Assembly (NCBI GenBank): GCA_016872775.1
Contig: VGZA01000012.1
Coordinates: forward strand, 49,563 to 113,562
Length of the DNA stretch: 64,000 nt
Origin: Planctomycetota bacterium
GTDB taxonomy: Bacteria > Planctomycetota > Planctomycetia > Pirellulales > Pirellulaceae
Direction of reading: 5' to 3'
In this document: positions 9,769 to 19,866 of the stretch, piece by piece
Layout of the letters: each line of letters begins with the position of its first letter
Position numbering within the stretch: the first letter of the stretch is position 1
Translations under genes and position numbers: made by a program
Notes under the pieces: generated by a model
The model's input: the letters and a program-made list of their open reading frames with translations, nothing else
Told to the model about the DNA's origin: nothing
The model's database searches: none

Positions 9769-9888
9769 CGGTCGTACGCTTTCCACGATGCATGCCGGCG
9801 TAACCACGCGCAGAACCGGACCGCTCACTGAACCTGAAGGTATTGCAACGCCGAGTTCTGAGGTAATCTCCGTTGAGCGTGACCTTCG

Positions 9889-10716
9889 ATGAATTCGCAC
9901 CCACCCTACACAACCCTAACCGATCCGCTTGCGGCCGACGCGGCACTCCCCGTCCCGCCGAACCCGGAACCGCCGTTGCCGGACTACTGGCAGGAATCGG
10001 CGCGGCCGCTCGTCAGTCTGGCGTTTATTGCGCCGATGCTGGCGGCCTACGAACTGGGGATGGTGGTGCTTGGCCCGTCCGCAGTGCGCAACGGAGCCGA
10101 AGTCTGGCTGCGTCAGTTCCTGGACTGGCTTGGACTTGGTCAGTACTTTCTGCTTCCGCTGCTGACCTGCGGCCTGCTCTTGGCCTGGCACCATCTGTTG
10201 CACGCATGTTGGTCGTTCCGCCCGTCGGTGCTTTTCGGGATGACGCTCGAATCGGCCACGCTGGCCCTCGGATTGCTAGCGTTCGCCCAGCTCCAGGGCG
10301 CGATTTACGACCACCTCGGCAGCGAACTACTGAACACGCCGAACAGCACCGCAACGGAGACGGATCTGGCTGGCATGCTGGGTTATTTTGGCGCCGGTCT
10401 CTATGAGGAATTATTGTTCCGTTTGACGATGTTGCCGCTGGCGACGATGCTGCTGCGCGGGCTGGGCATGCGCCCGCGTGGGGCACTCGTGCTGGCAGTG
10501 CTGGCAGTCAGTCTCTGTTTCTCCCTGGCCCATTATCGATGGGACCTGGATCTGTTTGGCTGGCAGTTGCATACGAGCGGCTACGCTTTCGATTGGTTCA
10601 GCTTCTCGTTTCGCTTTGCCGCCGGCACGGTTTTTTCCGCGCTGTTTGTCTGCCGCGGCTTTGGAATTGCCGTCGGTGCGCACGCCCTGTACGACGTTTT
10701 CGCGGTGCTGATTTAG
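9889..10716 (+). CDS. CPBP-family intramembrane metalloprotease (CAAX prenyl protease 2-like)
   Basis: 275 residues with a Pro-rich cytoplasmic N-terminus (about 35 residues) followed by about seven hydrophobic segments. The CPBP signatures are in order: EELLFR (motif 1, catalytic Glu-Glu and Arg, near residue 173), FSLAHY (motif 2, His, near 208) and HALYD (motif 4, near 265), all in or next to membrane helices. The family comprises Rce1-like zinc-dependent intramembrane proteases; in bacteria roles include bacteriocin immunity and protein maturation. The substrate here is unknown. All catalytic residues are present. The start at 9889 lacks a strong Shine-Dalgarno sequence, so the exact N-terminus is uncertain. 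Confidence 0.85.
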   Translation: MNSHPPYTTLTDPLAADAALPVPPNPEPPLPDYWQESARPLVSLAFIAPMLAAYELGMVVLGPSAVRNGAEVWLRQFLDWLGLGQYFLLPLLTCGLLLAWHHLLHACWSFRPSVLFGMTLESATLALGLLAFAQLQGAIYDHLGSELLNTPNSTATETDLAGMLGYFGAGLYEELLFRLTMLPLATMLLRGLGMRPRGALVLAVLAVSLCFSLAHYRWDLDLFGWQLHTSGYAFDWFSFSFRFAAGTVFSALFVCRGFGIAVGAHALYDVFAVLI

Positions 10717-10810
10717 GCCGCGTGCAAGGGCGAATCGACCGGCGGCGCGGTGCTGCTTTTCATGCGCAAACGTGGTGGCAGGATCTGCGTGGTAAGCTCT
10801 TTTGCAGGCA

Positions 10811-10831
10811 GCTGGGGCATGATGCCCCAGC
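10811..10831. terminator. Palindromic repeat GCTGGGGCAT/ATGCCCCAGC
   Basis: A perfect 10-bp inverted repeat with a 1-nt centre lies 95 bp downstream of the CPBP gene. Its core and right flank (CCCCAGCCACG) recur at 49330-49354, so it belongs to a dispersed palindromic repeat family. There is no U-tract, so a terminator or RNA-stabiliser role is inferred from position only. Confidence 0.5.
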
Positions 10832-11033
10832 CACGGAGAATGCCAGGCGGCTGCGACAGCATGACACGGCTACGAAAACTTGTCCGCGAAAAGCGGGGCT
10901 CACTCTATGCATGGGCCACTATTTATTGTAAGCGCATCGATCGGCGCGCCGCGCACCGAGCCCGTCTGGGAAGCGCTCCGCGAACTTTGTCAAGCCCCCT
11001 TTTTTTGTTCGTCGACCGATTTGAAAAGTGGCT

Positions 11034-11062
11034 TTGTTCGCTGCGCGTCCGGCGCTTATAAT
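11034..11062 (+). promoter_or_regulatory. Sigma-70-type promoter of the DUF2617 gene
   Basis: A perfect -10 box TATAAT (11057-11062) stands 17 nt downstream of TTGTTC (11034-11039), which shares TTG with the -35 consensus. The start codon of the next gene is about 60 bp downstream, which fits a short leader. Confidence 0.65.
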
Positions 11063-11121
11063 GCGACTCGTACGACGAACGCATCTCACGAAACAATCGA
11101 TTACCTACAAGGAATTTCGCC

Positions 11122-11667
11122 GTGCTAACGGTCCGACCGAAAGTCGCCGAGTTGGCATTCCAAGTATACGGACGATCGCTCCACCCCGAACTGTTCGACA
11201 TTCATCGCTCCCGCACCGTGGAACGCGGCGGATACCAGGCGCGCTTCGATATCACCAGCGCAGGGCACGTCGTAACGTTTCGCTTCCAGGGGCTGACGCT
11301 CACCGAAGTTGCAGCTTCGGCCCAGCATCCCCTGCCCCAGAAGCGACGGATCGTCTCCTATAAATTGCGCGGCCAATGCGACGATCGAGTCGACTGTCGC
11401 GGCGGATTACGGTACCAGTTCAATTTCCAGCTCGAACCGGTTTCGCCCGAAGTTTTCTGGACATTCCAGGAAGAGTTGGCGATTGACGGGCTGCGGAACG
11501 GAATCCTGCACCGTTTCGACTCCAGCGGCCGGATCTCCCTGGGAGCACTCAGCTTTATCAATGTCGAAACTCGTAATCGCAGCCTGCTAGTTCAGGCCTT
11601 TCACACCTTCCCGGACGACTACGCGATCGTCAAAACACAATCGCTCTTTGAAGTTCCCAAGTCGTAG
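11122..11667 (+). CDS. DUF2617 family protein
   Basis: 181 residues, cytoplasmic, with no signal peptide or membrane segment. The sequence (VAELAFQVYGRSLHPELFDI at the N-terminus, FDSSGRISLGALSFINVETR and FHTFPDDYAIVKTQSLFEVP at the C-terminus) matches my recollection of the DUF2617 family, conserved in Planctomycetes with no assigned function. The length is normal for the family and the gene looks intact. It is transcribed alone from the promoter at 11034-11062 and ends at a pair of hairpins shared with the convergent DUF58 gene. Confidence 0.7.
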   Translation: MLTVRPKVAELAFQVYGRSLHPELFDIHRSRTVERGGYQARFDITSAGHVVTFRFQGLTLTEVAASAQHPLPQKRRIVSYKLRGQCDDRVDCRGGLRYQFNFQLEPVSPEVFWTFQEELAIDGLRNGILHRFDSSGRISLGALSFINVETRNRSLLVQAFHTFPDDYAIVKTQSLFEVPKS

Positions 11668-11703
11668 CGCCGCCGAGTCGCGAACTGGCCGAGTCGCAGT
11701 GTA

Positions 11704-11747
11704 GCCGAGTCGCTTCGCGACTCGGCGTCGAGTTGCGTAGCAACTCG
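11704..11747. terminator. Tandem stem-loops between convergent genes
   Basis: Two perfect hairpins stand side by side. The first has a 10-bp stem (11704-11713 with 11717-11726, loop TTC). The second has an 8-bp stem (11729-11736 with 11740-11747, loop GTA). They separate the ends of the DUF2617 gene (11667) and the seven-gene minus-strand operon (11766), so a bidirectional terminator is likely. A half copy (GCCGAGTCGCGAACTGGCCGAGTCGC) precedes them. Confidence 0.65.
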
Positions 11748-11765
11748 ACTACCGAATGCGGCGGT

Positions 11766-12674
11766 TTAGCGCATCCGCATCCAGCGGTTGCGCTGGTTCA
11801 TGTAATCGATCAGCGATTCGCCCAGGTTACGGGACGTATCGAGCGGGATCCACTCGCAACGGTTGCGCAGCGCGATACCTGCCAGCCGTTCGTTGTGCTC
11901 CCGCAGCGCTTTCAAGTAGGCCACGCGCAGATCTTCGGGCTGCACCAGAAACTCGTCGCTCACCTCCAGGCCCATGAACTTCACCGCTCCATTGAACTGG
12001 AAAACCAGTTCGTCGTGGTGCAGAACCTGTAACAGCACGATCTCGTGCCTCTGGTACCGCAGGCGCTGCAGCGCGTCCTCCAGTCCGTCCAGGCTGCCGA
12101 AGAAATCGCTGATGACGAACACGATCTCCCTGCGACCGATGCGACCCGTCAATTCGATCAGGCAATCGGCGATGCGCGTCTTGCTGACCGGTTCGATCTG
12201 ATCCAGATGCTGCGTCATGCGGAGGATCTGCCCCATCGAATTACTGGGCGTGATGAATCCTCGCAGTTTTTCGTCGAAGGTGGCGAGCGACGCCTTGTCG
12301 CTTTGACGGACGACGGAATATCCGAGCGTGGTCGCGGTGCGGGCTCCGTAGAGCATTTTCTGCTGGGGGCCGTTGCCGTAGCGCATCGAGGCGCTGACAT
12401 CCAGGACGAAGTGACAGACGAAGTTGGTTTCCAGTTCGTACTGTTTGACAAAGTACTTTTCGCGCGTGTAGTAGACGCGCCAGTCGATATGTTTCGGGTC
12501 GTCGCCCGGCACGTATTCGCGGTGTCCGGCGAATTCGACGGCGAAGCCGGCCAGCGGCGATTTGTGAGCGCCGGCCAGGTTGCCGATCACCAGCCCTTGC
12601 GGCTCGAAGTGACGGTCGGCGATCTGGCCGAGCGTTTCGGGGTCGAGGTAACGGGAGAGGATGGAATCGGCCAT
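11766..12674 (-). CDS. DUF58 domain protein (VWA-like MoxR partner)
   Basis: 302 residues, last gene of the operon. It contains the DUF58 core (HKSPLAGFAVEFAGHREYVPGDDPKHIDWRVYYTREKYFVKQY), the characteristic segment of MoxR-associated proteins, followed by a VWA-like half with a MIDAS-type motif (FVLDVSASMRYG, D-x-S-x-S). No membrane helix is seen, unlike longer DUF58 proteins. Known DUF58 proteins are encoded beside MoxR AAA+ ATPases and are thought to be adaptors or substrates in complex maturation. It begins 8 nt after the MoxR stop codon, indicating co-translation. Confidence 0.88.
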   Translation of the reverse strand: MADSILSRYLDPETLGQIADRHFEPQGLVIGNLAGAHKSPLAGFAVEFAGHREYVPGDDPKHIDWRVYYTREKYFVKQYELETNFVCHFVLDVSASMRYGNGPQQKMLYGARTATTLGYSVVRQSDKASLATFDEKLRGFITPSNSMGQILRMTQHLDQIEPVSKTRIADCLIELTGRIGRREIVFVISDFFGSLDGLEDALQRLRYQRHEIVLLQVLHHDELVFQFNGAVKFMGLEVSDEFLVQPEDLRVAYLKALREHNERLAGIALRNRCEWIPLDTSRNLGESLIDYMNQRNRWMRMR

Positions 12675-12682
12675 AGGATTTT

Positions 12683-13708
<1,026 letters not shown>

Positions 13709-13720
13709 CCGGAGTTCTCC

Positions 13721-16700
13721 TCAATCGATGCTTTCAAAATAGCGTTTCAATCGTTCCTCGTAGCCGCGCGGCGCTTTGCCGCGCGAACGAGCCTGGATCG
13801 CGTTCCGCAGGGACGCCGGCAACTTGGCAAACCACGGTTCCTTGTCAAAGTTCCGCTGATCGCCTTCTTTGCCGGCGCCGGATTCATCACCGCCGCGGCT
13901 GTCGCCTTTCGGGGTCGGGTTCAGTTGCGGAGGCTGCTCTTCCGGTTTCTCATTCCGTTGTTCGGTCCCACCCTTGGACGCATTACCGGCGTTGGTATTT
14001 GCCGTCGACTGTCCTTCGGAGGAAGGTTGATTGTTGGAAGATGACTGCTGCGCCGAATCGGGAGTTCCGGACTCCGAGGCTCGCTGGCTGCGACTGGCGG
14101 CGGCCTGGTCGAGCGCCATTTCCGCGCGGCGCCGCGCGTTCTCACCCGCGATCTGATCGGCGGTTACTTCCGGCGCGTTCGGCACCAGGCCGGTACCCAG
14201 TTCCCGCGACTGCGGATCGGGCGATCCGTGGGGGTTGGAACCGTCGCCCGAATTCTGCCCAGCGTCGCTCGACCGATCCCCGCTTTCCGACGGCGCACCG
14301 TTGGAACTGTTGTTCGCATTGGGCGCCGCATCGGTCGGCGCGAGCGGCATCGGCGTGGGCTGCGCGAGCGGCATCGGTTTTCCCGAGGACGAAGTTTCGC
14401 CTTCGGAGCCGGGCGGCAGCGGGATCGAGTCGGCGCCAAGTTGCGACGCGGTTTCCAATCCTTCTCGAATTGGCTGGTTGGCGACTTCTTTTTGTCCCGA
14501 CACTTCCGCCGCGCCTTGGCCGGTCGCGCGTTGCGCTTCGGCGAACCGCTGGGCATTCTCCTGGAGTTTTTTGGCCGCGGCGAGTTGTTTTGCCTTGTTG
14601 GTTCCGTGCGGGTCGCTGGATTTTCCCGGCGGCGCTGGCTGGGAGTCCGCCGCGGCGGCGTCCGACTGCGCGGCAGTGAGTTCCTGGACCGCGTCCTGGA
14701 TCTGATCGCGCGCAAGTTGTTGTTCCTGTGCCAACCGCGCCAGTGCTTCGGCGATATCGCGATCCCGCCGCAACTGGCTTTCGCGTGCAGCGAGGCTTGC
14801 CTCGGCCCGTTCTTCCGCGCGAGTCACCTCGGCCTGGGCATCGCCCGCAGGGCGGTTACCATCCGGCGCAACGTTCGGTTTTTCGCTGTTCGGAGCAACG
14901 GGCGTGGCGGCGGTGTCGGCCGGACTGGCGGTCGGCGGGTTACGTTGCGCGCCTTGTTCGGCAGCCCGTTCGGCTTGACGCAACGCCGCGGTCGCGCCGG
15001 CATCCACGTTGCTGATGGTGGGAGTGAGGCTGGCGAGCTGGCGAGCCTGTTCGGTCAGTTGCCGGCTCTGTTCGGCAGCCAGTTGAGCGGCCGCCTGGGC
15101 GAGTTGCGCGGCAGCTTCGCCGAGGGCTTGTGCCGCTTGCTCCTGGGTGGCCTGGGCATTTTCGGGCTGCGGCGATTGCAGCATCGCGTTCGCTTGTCCC
15201 GCTCGCTCCGCGGCCGTCGCCAATGCGGCTTGTGCTTCGGGGACAGTATTGCGAGTCAGTTGGCTCGCCTCAGCAACGCGGTCGCCGACCCGTTGCTGGG
15301 CCGACGCATCCGGCGCGCGCTCGGGCGCTTTTGCCGATTCGGCAGCGGCCTGCTGGTCGGCTTTTCGTTGTGCGGCGGCGGCGGCGGCCTGCGACTGCTG
15401 GCGTGCGGCGTCGCTACGTGCCGGGCTGCCGTTGAGAGTCTCTTTGGCGGCCTGGGCGGCGGCTTTCGCTGCCTGCCTGAGCGAATCGCCGAGATCGTCG
15501 TTGCGGTCGGCGGCGATATTCGAAAGCGCCTCGGCGACTTTCTGCTGCTCGCTGGCAGCCTGCACGGCGGTGTCCGATTTGCCTTGCTGGAAGTCGCGCA
15601 GCGCGCGATCAGCGGCCTGCTGTTGCTCCATTGCCCTTTGGATCGCTCGCGACGTCTGCCGGGCCTCCGCCGCCGCGGGGCGTCCGCTGGCGCGCAGTTG
15701 TTCGATCCGGGCCTGTTCGACCTTGTCGCGCGCCGCGGCGATACGAGCCGCCATATCCGCCTGACTTGCCGGCCTCTCCGACATCAGCTCCTCGACGGCT
15801 TCCCGCGCCTGCGTGACCTGCGCCAACTGTTCCCCGGCAAGCCGCGCCAGTTCCGCGGCGGCTTCACCCGACGCTTGTCGCAAGGCGGCGGCTGCGTCGG
15901 CGAGCTGCTCGGCCGCCTTCCCGGCCTGGGGCGCGGTACGGGCCAGTGCTTCCCGCGACGCTTGCGCGGCGGCCGAGTCCTTACTCGCATCCGCAGCTTT
16001 CTGTTTTTCGCCAGCTTGCGCGAGGTCCTGGCCGACTTGCTCCAACAGTCCTTTCGTGCCCGCGAGCATCTTCGCGACCTCGGGTGTCGTGACGGCGACT
16101 CCTTCGTTGATCTTCGCCGCGACCGTCGCCACGTCGTCGTTTTCCTCAAGCATTTGCTGCAGCTCTGGCTGCGGCAATCCCGCCTCGGTCCCTTGCGCGG
16201 CCTTGCTCGCGACATCGCGTTCCGCCGCGGCAGCCCGTTCCAGCGCTTCGGCACCACGAGCCAGTTCACCGACTTTGACCGCCAGTTGTCGGCGCTGGGT
16301 GTCGGCAAGTTGCGATGCCACTTCGGCCATCGCCTGCCGGATCGAATCCTCGGCCTTTTCTCCCGCCGCCGCTTGCGTCGGCGGCGCGGCCTGAGAATCA
16401 TCGATCGCCTGTTTCGCGGCGGCGACGCTCTCCTTGGCATCTTCGATGCGCGACTCGATAACCGCCGGCAGGTCGTTCATGGCGTCGGTCTTTGCAAGTT
16501 GATCGGCGACCTGCTGTTCCAGTTGTCGCGCGGCGGCCAGCGCCGCCGCCTGTTCGGCCGTCGAAGCAGCGCCGGCCGTCTGCGCCGCTTGTGCCGCCTT
16601 CTCGGCCTGGTTGGTTGCCTGTTCCTGTGTCCGCAGCGCTGCGCCCAGGTCCTGGTGCAGTTGCTGGAGCTGTGCGACTTCGGCCGAGAGCTGATCGGCG

Positions 16701-17866
16701 CTCTTGCTGGCCTGGTCCGATATAGCGGCGCGCCGCAATTGTTCTTCAATCTGCGCCAGACTGCCGAGCACCTTCCCTTGTTCCTGCAATGCCTGCGGCT
16801 TGTCGTGTTCGAATAGCTCATTCGACGCGGCGATCGCCGACTCCTTCGCCTGTTCCGCCAACGGTTCCGCGGTCGGGTAACGGGCCAGCACCGCGGCCAG
16901 GTCGCCCAGTTCGCGATGCACTTCCTCCTGCCGCGCGACAAGTTCCGGGGCAGTCGCATCTTTCAGATCGGTGCGGCGGGTCTGGTCGCGCAATTCCTCC
17001 TGCTTTTTCATCATCGCCTGGACCAGCTTAATCGCCGCCTCGCGATCGGAACTCAGCAGCCCGCGCGCCTCTTCAAGCTTTTCGAGCAGCGCTCGCAGCC
17101 CTTTGATCACCGCCATTTCACTCTGAAGGGCCGTGTCGAAACGGCTCTGCTCGAGTTGCCCCAGCACGTTGTCGAGTTCCTCATCGACGCGGCCGACTTT
17201 CAAAATTCGCAGTCCGTCCGAAGCGCCCGCCGCCACGGCACCGCTCCAGTGCGTCAGGTCGTGCAGTGTATCCACGAGCGTGGTATATAACGCCCCGACA
17301 TCGCGCTGGTCACCGAGCGCGAGCACCAGCCGCGCCTCGCGCTGCTCCTTGGCTTGTTCGGGCAATTGCCGGGTCGTCGAGTAAACCTTGCTCTCCATCG
17401 CGATCAGTTGCTGGACCTGGGCGGTCACCCGGGCGATCTGCAGCCGTCGATACAACTTTTGACGCTCCGCCATCAACTGCACCACGACTTCCCGCGTCTT
17501 GTCGCGAGCCGCGTTGAAGTTCTCCAGGCGCTCTTCACGGCTGCCCTGTTGAGCGCTCACAAGTAATTCCACCACATCCTGCATCTGATCGTTCAACAGG
17601 TTGTCGACATGCGCTCGCATGCCCTGGATGTCGCCGAAGACGGGCTGTTTGTCCAATCCGTTTTCGCGCAGCTGACGCAATTGCACGTCCAGCACACCGG
17701 ATACGAGTTCCCTGGCCAGCAGCCGGGCTTTGTCGTGCAACTGCTGCTTGGATCGTAACCCGTCGGGATCGGCAGCGACGATCGCCGGCGTTCCCACCGA
17801 CCAGATCCGCGTCGCGATTGATAGCACCAGGAAGACTCTGAAACCGGACATGCGCAAACAGCTCAT
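13721..17866 (-). CDS. Giant Ala/Gln-rich exported coiled-coil protein (1381 aa) of the MoxR operon
   Basis: The start (17866) overlaps the stop of the preceding gene as ATGA. An N-terminal hydrophobic segment (FRVFLVLSIATRIW...AIVAA, residues about 9-32) suggests a signal peptide or anchor. Residues about 40-400 are heptad-like helix; residues about 400-1150 are dominated by Ala, Gln and Glu with repeated AAQAA/LAQAA blocks, a very long predicted coiled coil. Residues about 1150-1330 are Ser/Pro/Asn/Gly-rich and disordered. The C-terminus (EPWFAKLPASLRNAI ... PRGYEERLKRYFESID) is a compact motif I have seen ending other planctomycete proteins of such operons. There is no enzymatic motif. It is probably a periplasmic scaffold; function unknown. 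Confidence 0.75.
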   Translation of the reverse strand: MSCLRMSGFRVFLVLSIATRIWSVGTPAIVAADPDGLRSKQQLHDKARLLARELVSGVLDVQLRQLRENGLDKQPVFGDIQGMRAHVDNLLNDQMQDVVELLVSAQQGSREERLENFNAARDKTREVVVQLMAERQKLYRRLQIARVTAQVQQLIAMESKVYSTTRQLPEQAKEQREARLVLALGDQRDVGALYTTLVDTLHDLTHWSGAVAAGASDGLRILKVGRVDEELDNVLGQLEQSRFDTALQSEMAVIKGLRALLEKLEEARGLLSSDREAAIKLVQAMMKKQEELRDQTRRTDLKDATAPELVARQEEVHRELGDLAAVLARYPTAEPLAEQAKESAIAASNELFEHDKPQALQEQGKVLGSLAQIEEQLRRAAISDQASKSADQLSAEVAQLQQLHQDLGAALRTQEQATNQAEKAAQAAQTAGAASTAEQAAALAAARQLEQQVADQLAKTDAMNDLPAVIESRIEDAKESVAAAKQAIDDSQAAPPTQAAAGEKAEDSIRQAMAEVASQLADTQRRQLAVKVGELARGAEALERAAAAERDVASKAAQGTEAGLPQPELQQMLEENDDVATVAAKINEGVAVTTPEVAKMLAGTKGLLEQVGQDLAQAGEKQKAADASKDSAAAQASREALARTAPQAGKAAEQLADAAAALRQASGEAAAELARLAGEQLAQVTQAREAVEELMSERPASQADMAARIAAARDKVEQARIEQLRASGRPAAAEARQTSRAIQRAMEQQQAADRALRDFQQGKSDTAVQAASEQQKVAEALSNIAADRNDDLGDSLRQAAKAAAQAAKETLNGSPARSDAARQQSQAAAAAAQRKADQQAAAESAKAPERAPDASAQQRVGDRVAEASQLTRNTVPEAQAALATAAERAGQANAMLQSPQPENAQATQEQAAQALGEAAAQLAQAAAQLAAEQSRQLTEQARQLASLTPTISNVDAGATAALRQAERAAEQGAQRNPPTASPADTAATPVAPNSEKPNVAPDGNRPAGDAQAEVTRAEERAEASLAARESQLRRDRDIAEALARLAQEQQLARDQIQDAVQELTAAQSDAAAADSQPAPPGKSSDPHGTNKAKQLAAAKKLQENAQRFAEAQRATGQGAAEVSGQKEVANQPIREGLETASQLGADSIPLPPGSEGETSSSGKPMPLAQPTPMPLAPTDAAPNANNSSNGAPSESGDRSSDAGQNSGDGSNPHGSPDPQSRELGTGLVPNAPEVTADQIAGENARRRAEMALDQAAASRSQRASESGTPDSAQQSSSNNQPSSEGQSTANTNAGNASKGGTEQRNEKPEEQPPQLNPTPKGDSRGGDESGAGKEGDQRNFDKEPWFAKLPASLRNAIQARSRGKAPRGYEERLKRYFESID

Positions 17867-19866
17867 GGCGTTTCTCCTATCCCAAGCTCGCGTTGAATGA
17901 TTTCCGACAACTGCTTTTCCGACTTCTGATCGGCTTCCAGGATCGCGGCGTAAACTCCATTCTCGTCCGAGATCTCCAACACCAGCGGATCGCTGATCGT
18001 CGACACACCGGGCAGCGAACCGCGAAAGTCCCGAACTTCCAAGGTTATCTTGACCCGATCGCCTTTCGCCAGATTGAATTCCGACAAATCGACGATTTGA
18101 CCGTCGGAAATCGGCAAGTCGTCGCCACGAACGATACCACGGTCAGAGTTGAGCAGCTCGATGATTTTGGTCGGCGTTTCCTCGGACGGCTGTGCATTTT
18201 GGGCATTCGCCTCCGTTGCGGCACCGGCCCCAACAGCCGCCTCACCGGTGGACACCGCGGCCGCCGACTCCACCTGAATCAGCAGACGGAGACTGGCGAT
18301 TCCAAAATCGTCGCTGGCGCGATATTCAATCTTCGGCTTGGCGCGGGGCAGGACGACGCGATGGACGACTTCCTGGGAGCCGGACGGGGGTCGATCGGTC
18401 CGCAGGCGCAGGAACCCTTGCAGTGGACGTTCCAGCGTCATGTTGTCGACGTCACGAACCTGGACGTCGAAGCGCAATTCCTCGCGGATGTCGTGGAACG
18501 GAGACTCGGGATCGGTCAGGCTCCAGAGTTTGCGGTTTTCGCCGTGCGGCAGCAGTGGGAAGCGCAGCGGTTCCGGTTGCTGGCGTACGACGATCCAGGC
18601 TTCTTCGAGCTGTTTATGATTGAGCACCGCAAGCGAAAAATCGACGCGCGATCCTTCCAGCACCGCGAACTGTCGGGCGGCGGGGCTGCCGGACACTTCC
18701 ATCTCCCGCGCGTACTCGGGAGGAGTGACCTCCAATCGCAACTCGACGGCGGGCAACGGGATCATCTCGACGGACGCCGGATCGGTCCATGCGTCGCCGA
18801 CGTAGATTTTGTATTGAAAGGCATCGACGAGCCGTGGCATTTCGCCGCTGTAGATTGCCGATGCGGCGTGTGGTCCCGGCCATTCCGAAATCGCATCGGA
18901 TAATCGGTCCCGGCATTCTTCGACCGCATCCCGCGACAGCCTTGCCTGCCGGACAAAGTCGGCGACGCTGGGCGCGTCGAGTTGAATTGCTCCACTGATT
19001 TCCGCGCGCCAGGCGTCGCGCAGGATCGCCTCGGCGTCGTCGATCATTTCCGATAGTCTGCGTTCCGCTTGTCGCAGCCGGGCCAGGCGCTGATCCAGAC
19101 TCAAACGCGTCAGTTCCAGGCTGCGACCACGGACCAGGCCACTGGAGATTCTGAGGACGCCGGACTCGGGCAACTCGCCGTCGCAGAGGACATCAAACCG
19201 CAACGATTGCCCTTGCGGCGACTTGTACGCATGGGGCGTCATGCCGTCGAGCCGGGGATCGAGGACCTGCGTACGATTGATCAGAACGCGTTGCACTCGC
19301 GTGGCGGTCGGATAGTGGCGTGCGGCGAGCAGCAGACGCTGCAGAAACGTCGCGACATGCGTGGGGTAGGCGATCGTGACGGACAGGACCGCGGCGAGGG
19401 TGAAGCCGAGCAGAATCCCGCGGCGGGTGAGTGCTTCCCTGGAGAAACCTTGAAACACATCGAGTCCGGTGCCCAATTCGGCGACGTAGTCGATCACGGC
19501 TGTCTCCAGCTGCACCGATCCCCAACGGGACGCCTGGGGGCTTTCAAACTGCAGCGCCGCGACCAGATCGCTTTCGATCTGATGTTCCCGTTCCACGAAC
19601 AGCGCCATATCGGTTTCGTCCTCTTGGACGCGCAACAACGGACGCGTAAACCGGCGGCAGGCGACGACAACGGCGGCGGCGGCGCCGGCGATCACGAACA
19701 GCCGCTGCAACCGGCTCAGGTGAAACAACAGGTCGACGGCGAACAGCATTCCAAGCGCCCAGCAGACGGCCAGCGCGAGGCTGGCGTACGCCGCGCCCCG
19801 TCGGATCCACCGCCGGGTCTCGAGGAGCGTGTGCAGTTGTTGTCGCAGGTGCGCGATGCGGCTCAT
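17863..19866 (-). CDS. DUF4175-like membrane protein with large periplasmic domain
   Basis: 667 residues from the ATG at 19866, chosen because it overlaps the upstream stop as ATGA; an in-frame ATG 27 codons earlier would overlap the previous gene. Two membrane helices (about residues 25-48 and 55-72) and a third near 145-165 (GILLGFTLAAVLSVTIAYPTH) are followed by a large extracytoplasmic region. This region has beta-rich segments (MIPLPAVELRLEVTPPEYAR) and the stretch YRASDDFGIASLRLLIQV, typical of DUF4175-like proteins. The C-terminus overlaps the next start codon. No catalytic motif is seen. It probably partners the coiled-coil and VWA proteins in an envelope complex. Confidence 0.65.
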   Translation of the reverse strand: MSRIAHLRQQLHTLLETRRWIRRGAAYASLALAVCWALGMLFAVDLLFHLSRLQRLFVIAGAAAAVVVACRRFTRPLLRVQEDETDMALFVEREHQIESDLVAALQFESPQASRWGSVQLETAVIDYVAELGTGLDVFQGFSREALTRRGILLGFTLAAVLSVTIAYPTHVATFLQRLLLAARHYPTATRVQRVLINRTQVLDPRLDGMTPHAYKSPQGQSLRFDVLCDGELPESGVLRISSGLVRGRSLELTRLSLDQRLARLRQAERRLSEMIDDAEAILRDAWRAEISGAIQLDAPSVADFVRQARLSRDAVEECRDRLSDAISEWPGPHAASAIYSGEMPRLVDAFQYKIYVGDAWTDPASVEMIPLPAVELRLEVTPPEYAREMEVSGSPAARQFAVLEGSRVDFSLAVLNHKQLEEAWIVVRQQPEPLRFPLLPHGENRKLWSLTDPESPFHDIREELRFDVQVRDVDNMTLERPLQGFLRLRTDRPPSGSQEVVHRVVLPRAKPKIEYRASDDFGIASLRLLIQVESAAAVSTGEAAVGAGAATEANAQNAQPSEETPTKIIELLNSDRGIVRGDDLPISDGQIVDLSEFNLAKGDRVKITLEVRDFRGSLPGVSTISDPLVLEISDENGVYAAILEADQKSEKQLSEIIQRELGIGETP

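Larger units (their letters stand above)
10717..11121. other. Intergenic region with palindrome and promoter (405 bp)
   Basis: No credible gene; the open frames are short and Arg-rich. It contains a perfect 10-bp palindrome at 10811-10831, probably a terminator for the protease gene, and a strong promoter at 11034-11062 for the DUF2617 gene. A pyrimidine run (CCCCCTTTTTTT, 10995-11006) precedes the promoter. Confidence 0.5.

Noticed and set aside
14228..16816. 862-codon open frame on the plus strand
   Set aside because: It lies entirely antisense to the coiled-coil gene. It is Arg/Gly-rich with no family resemblance, and long antisense frames are expected opposite Ala/Gln-rich GC-rich genes.
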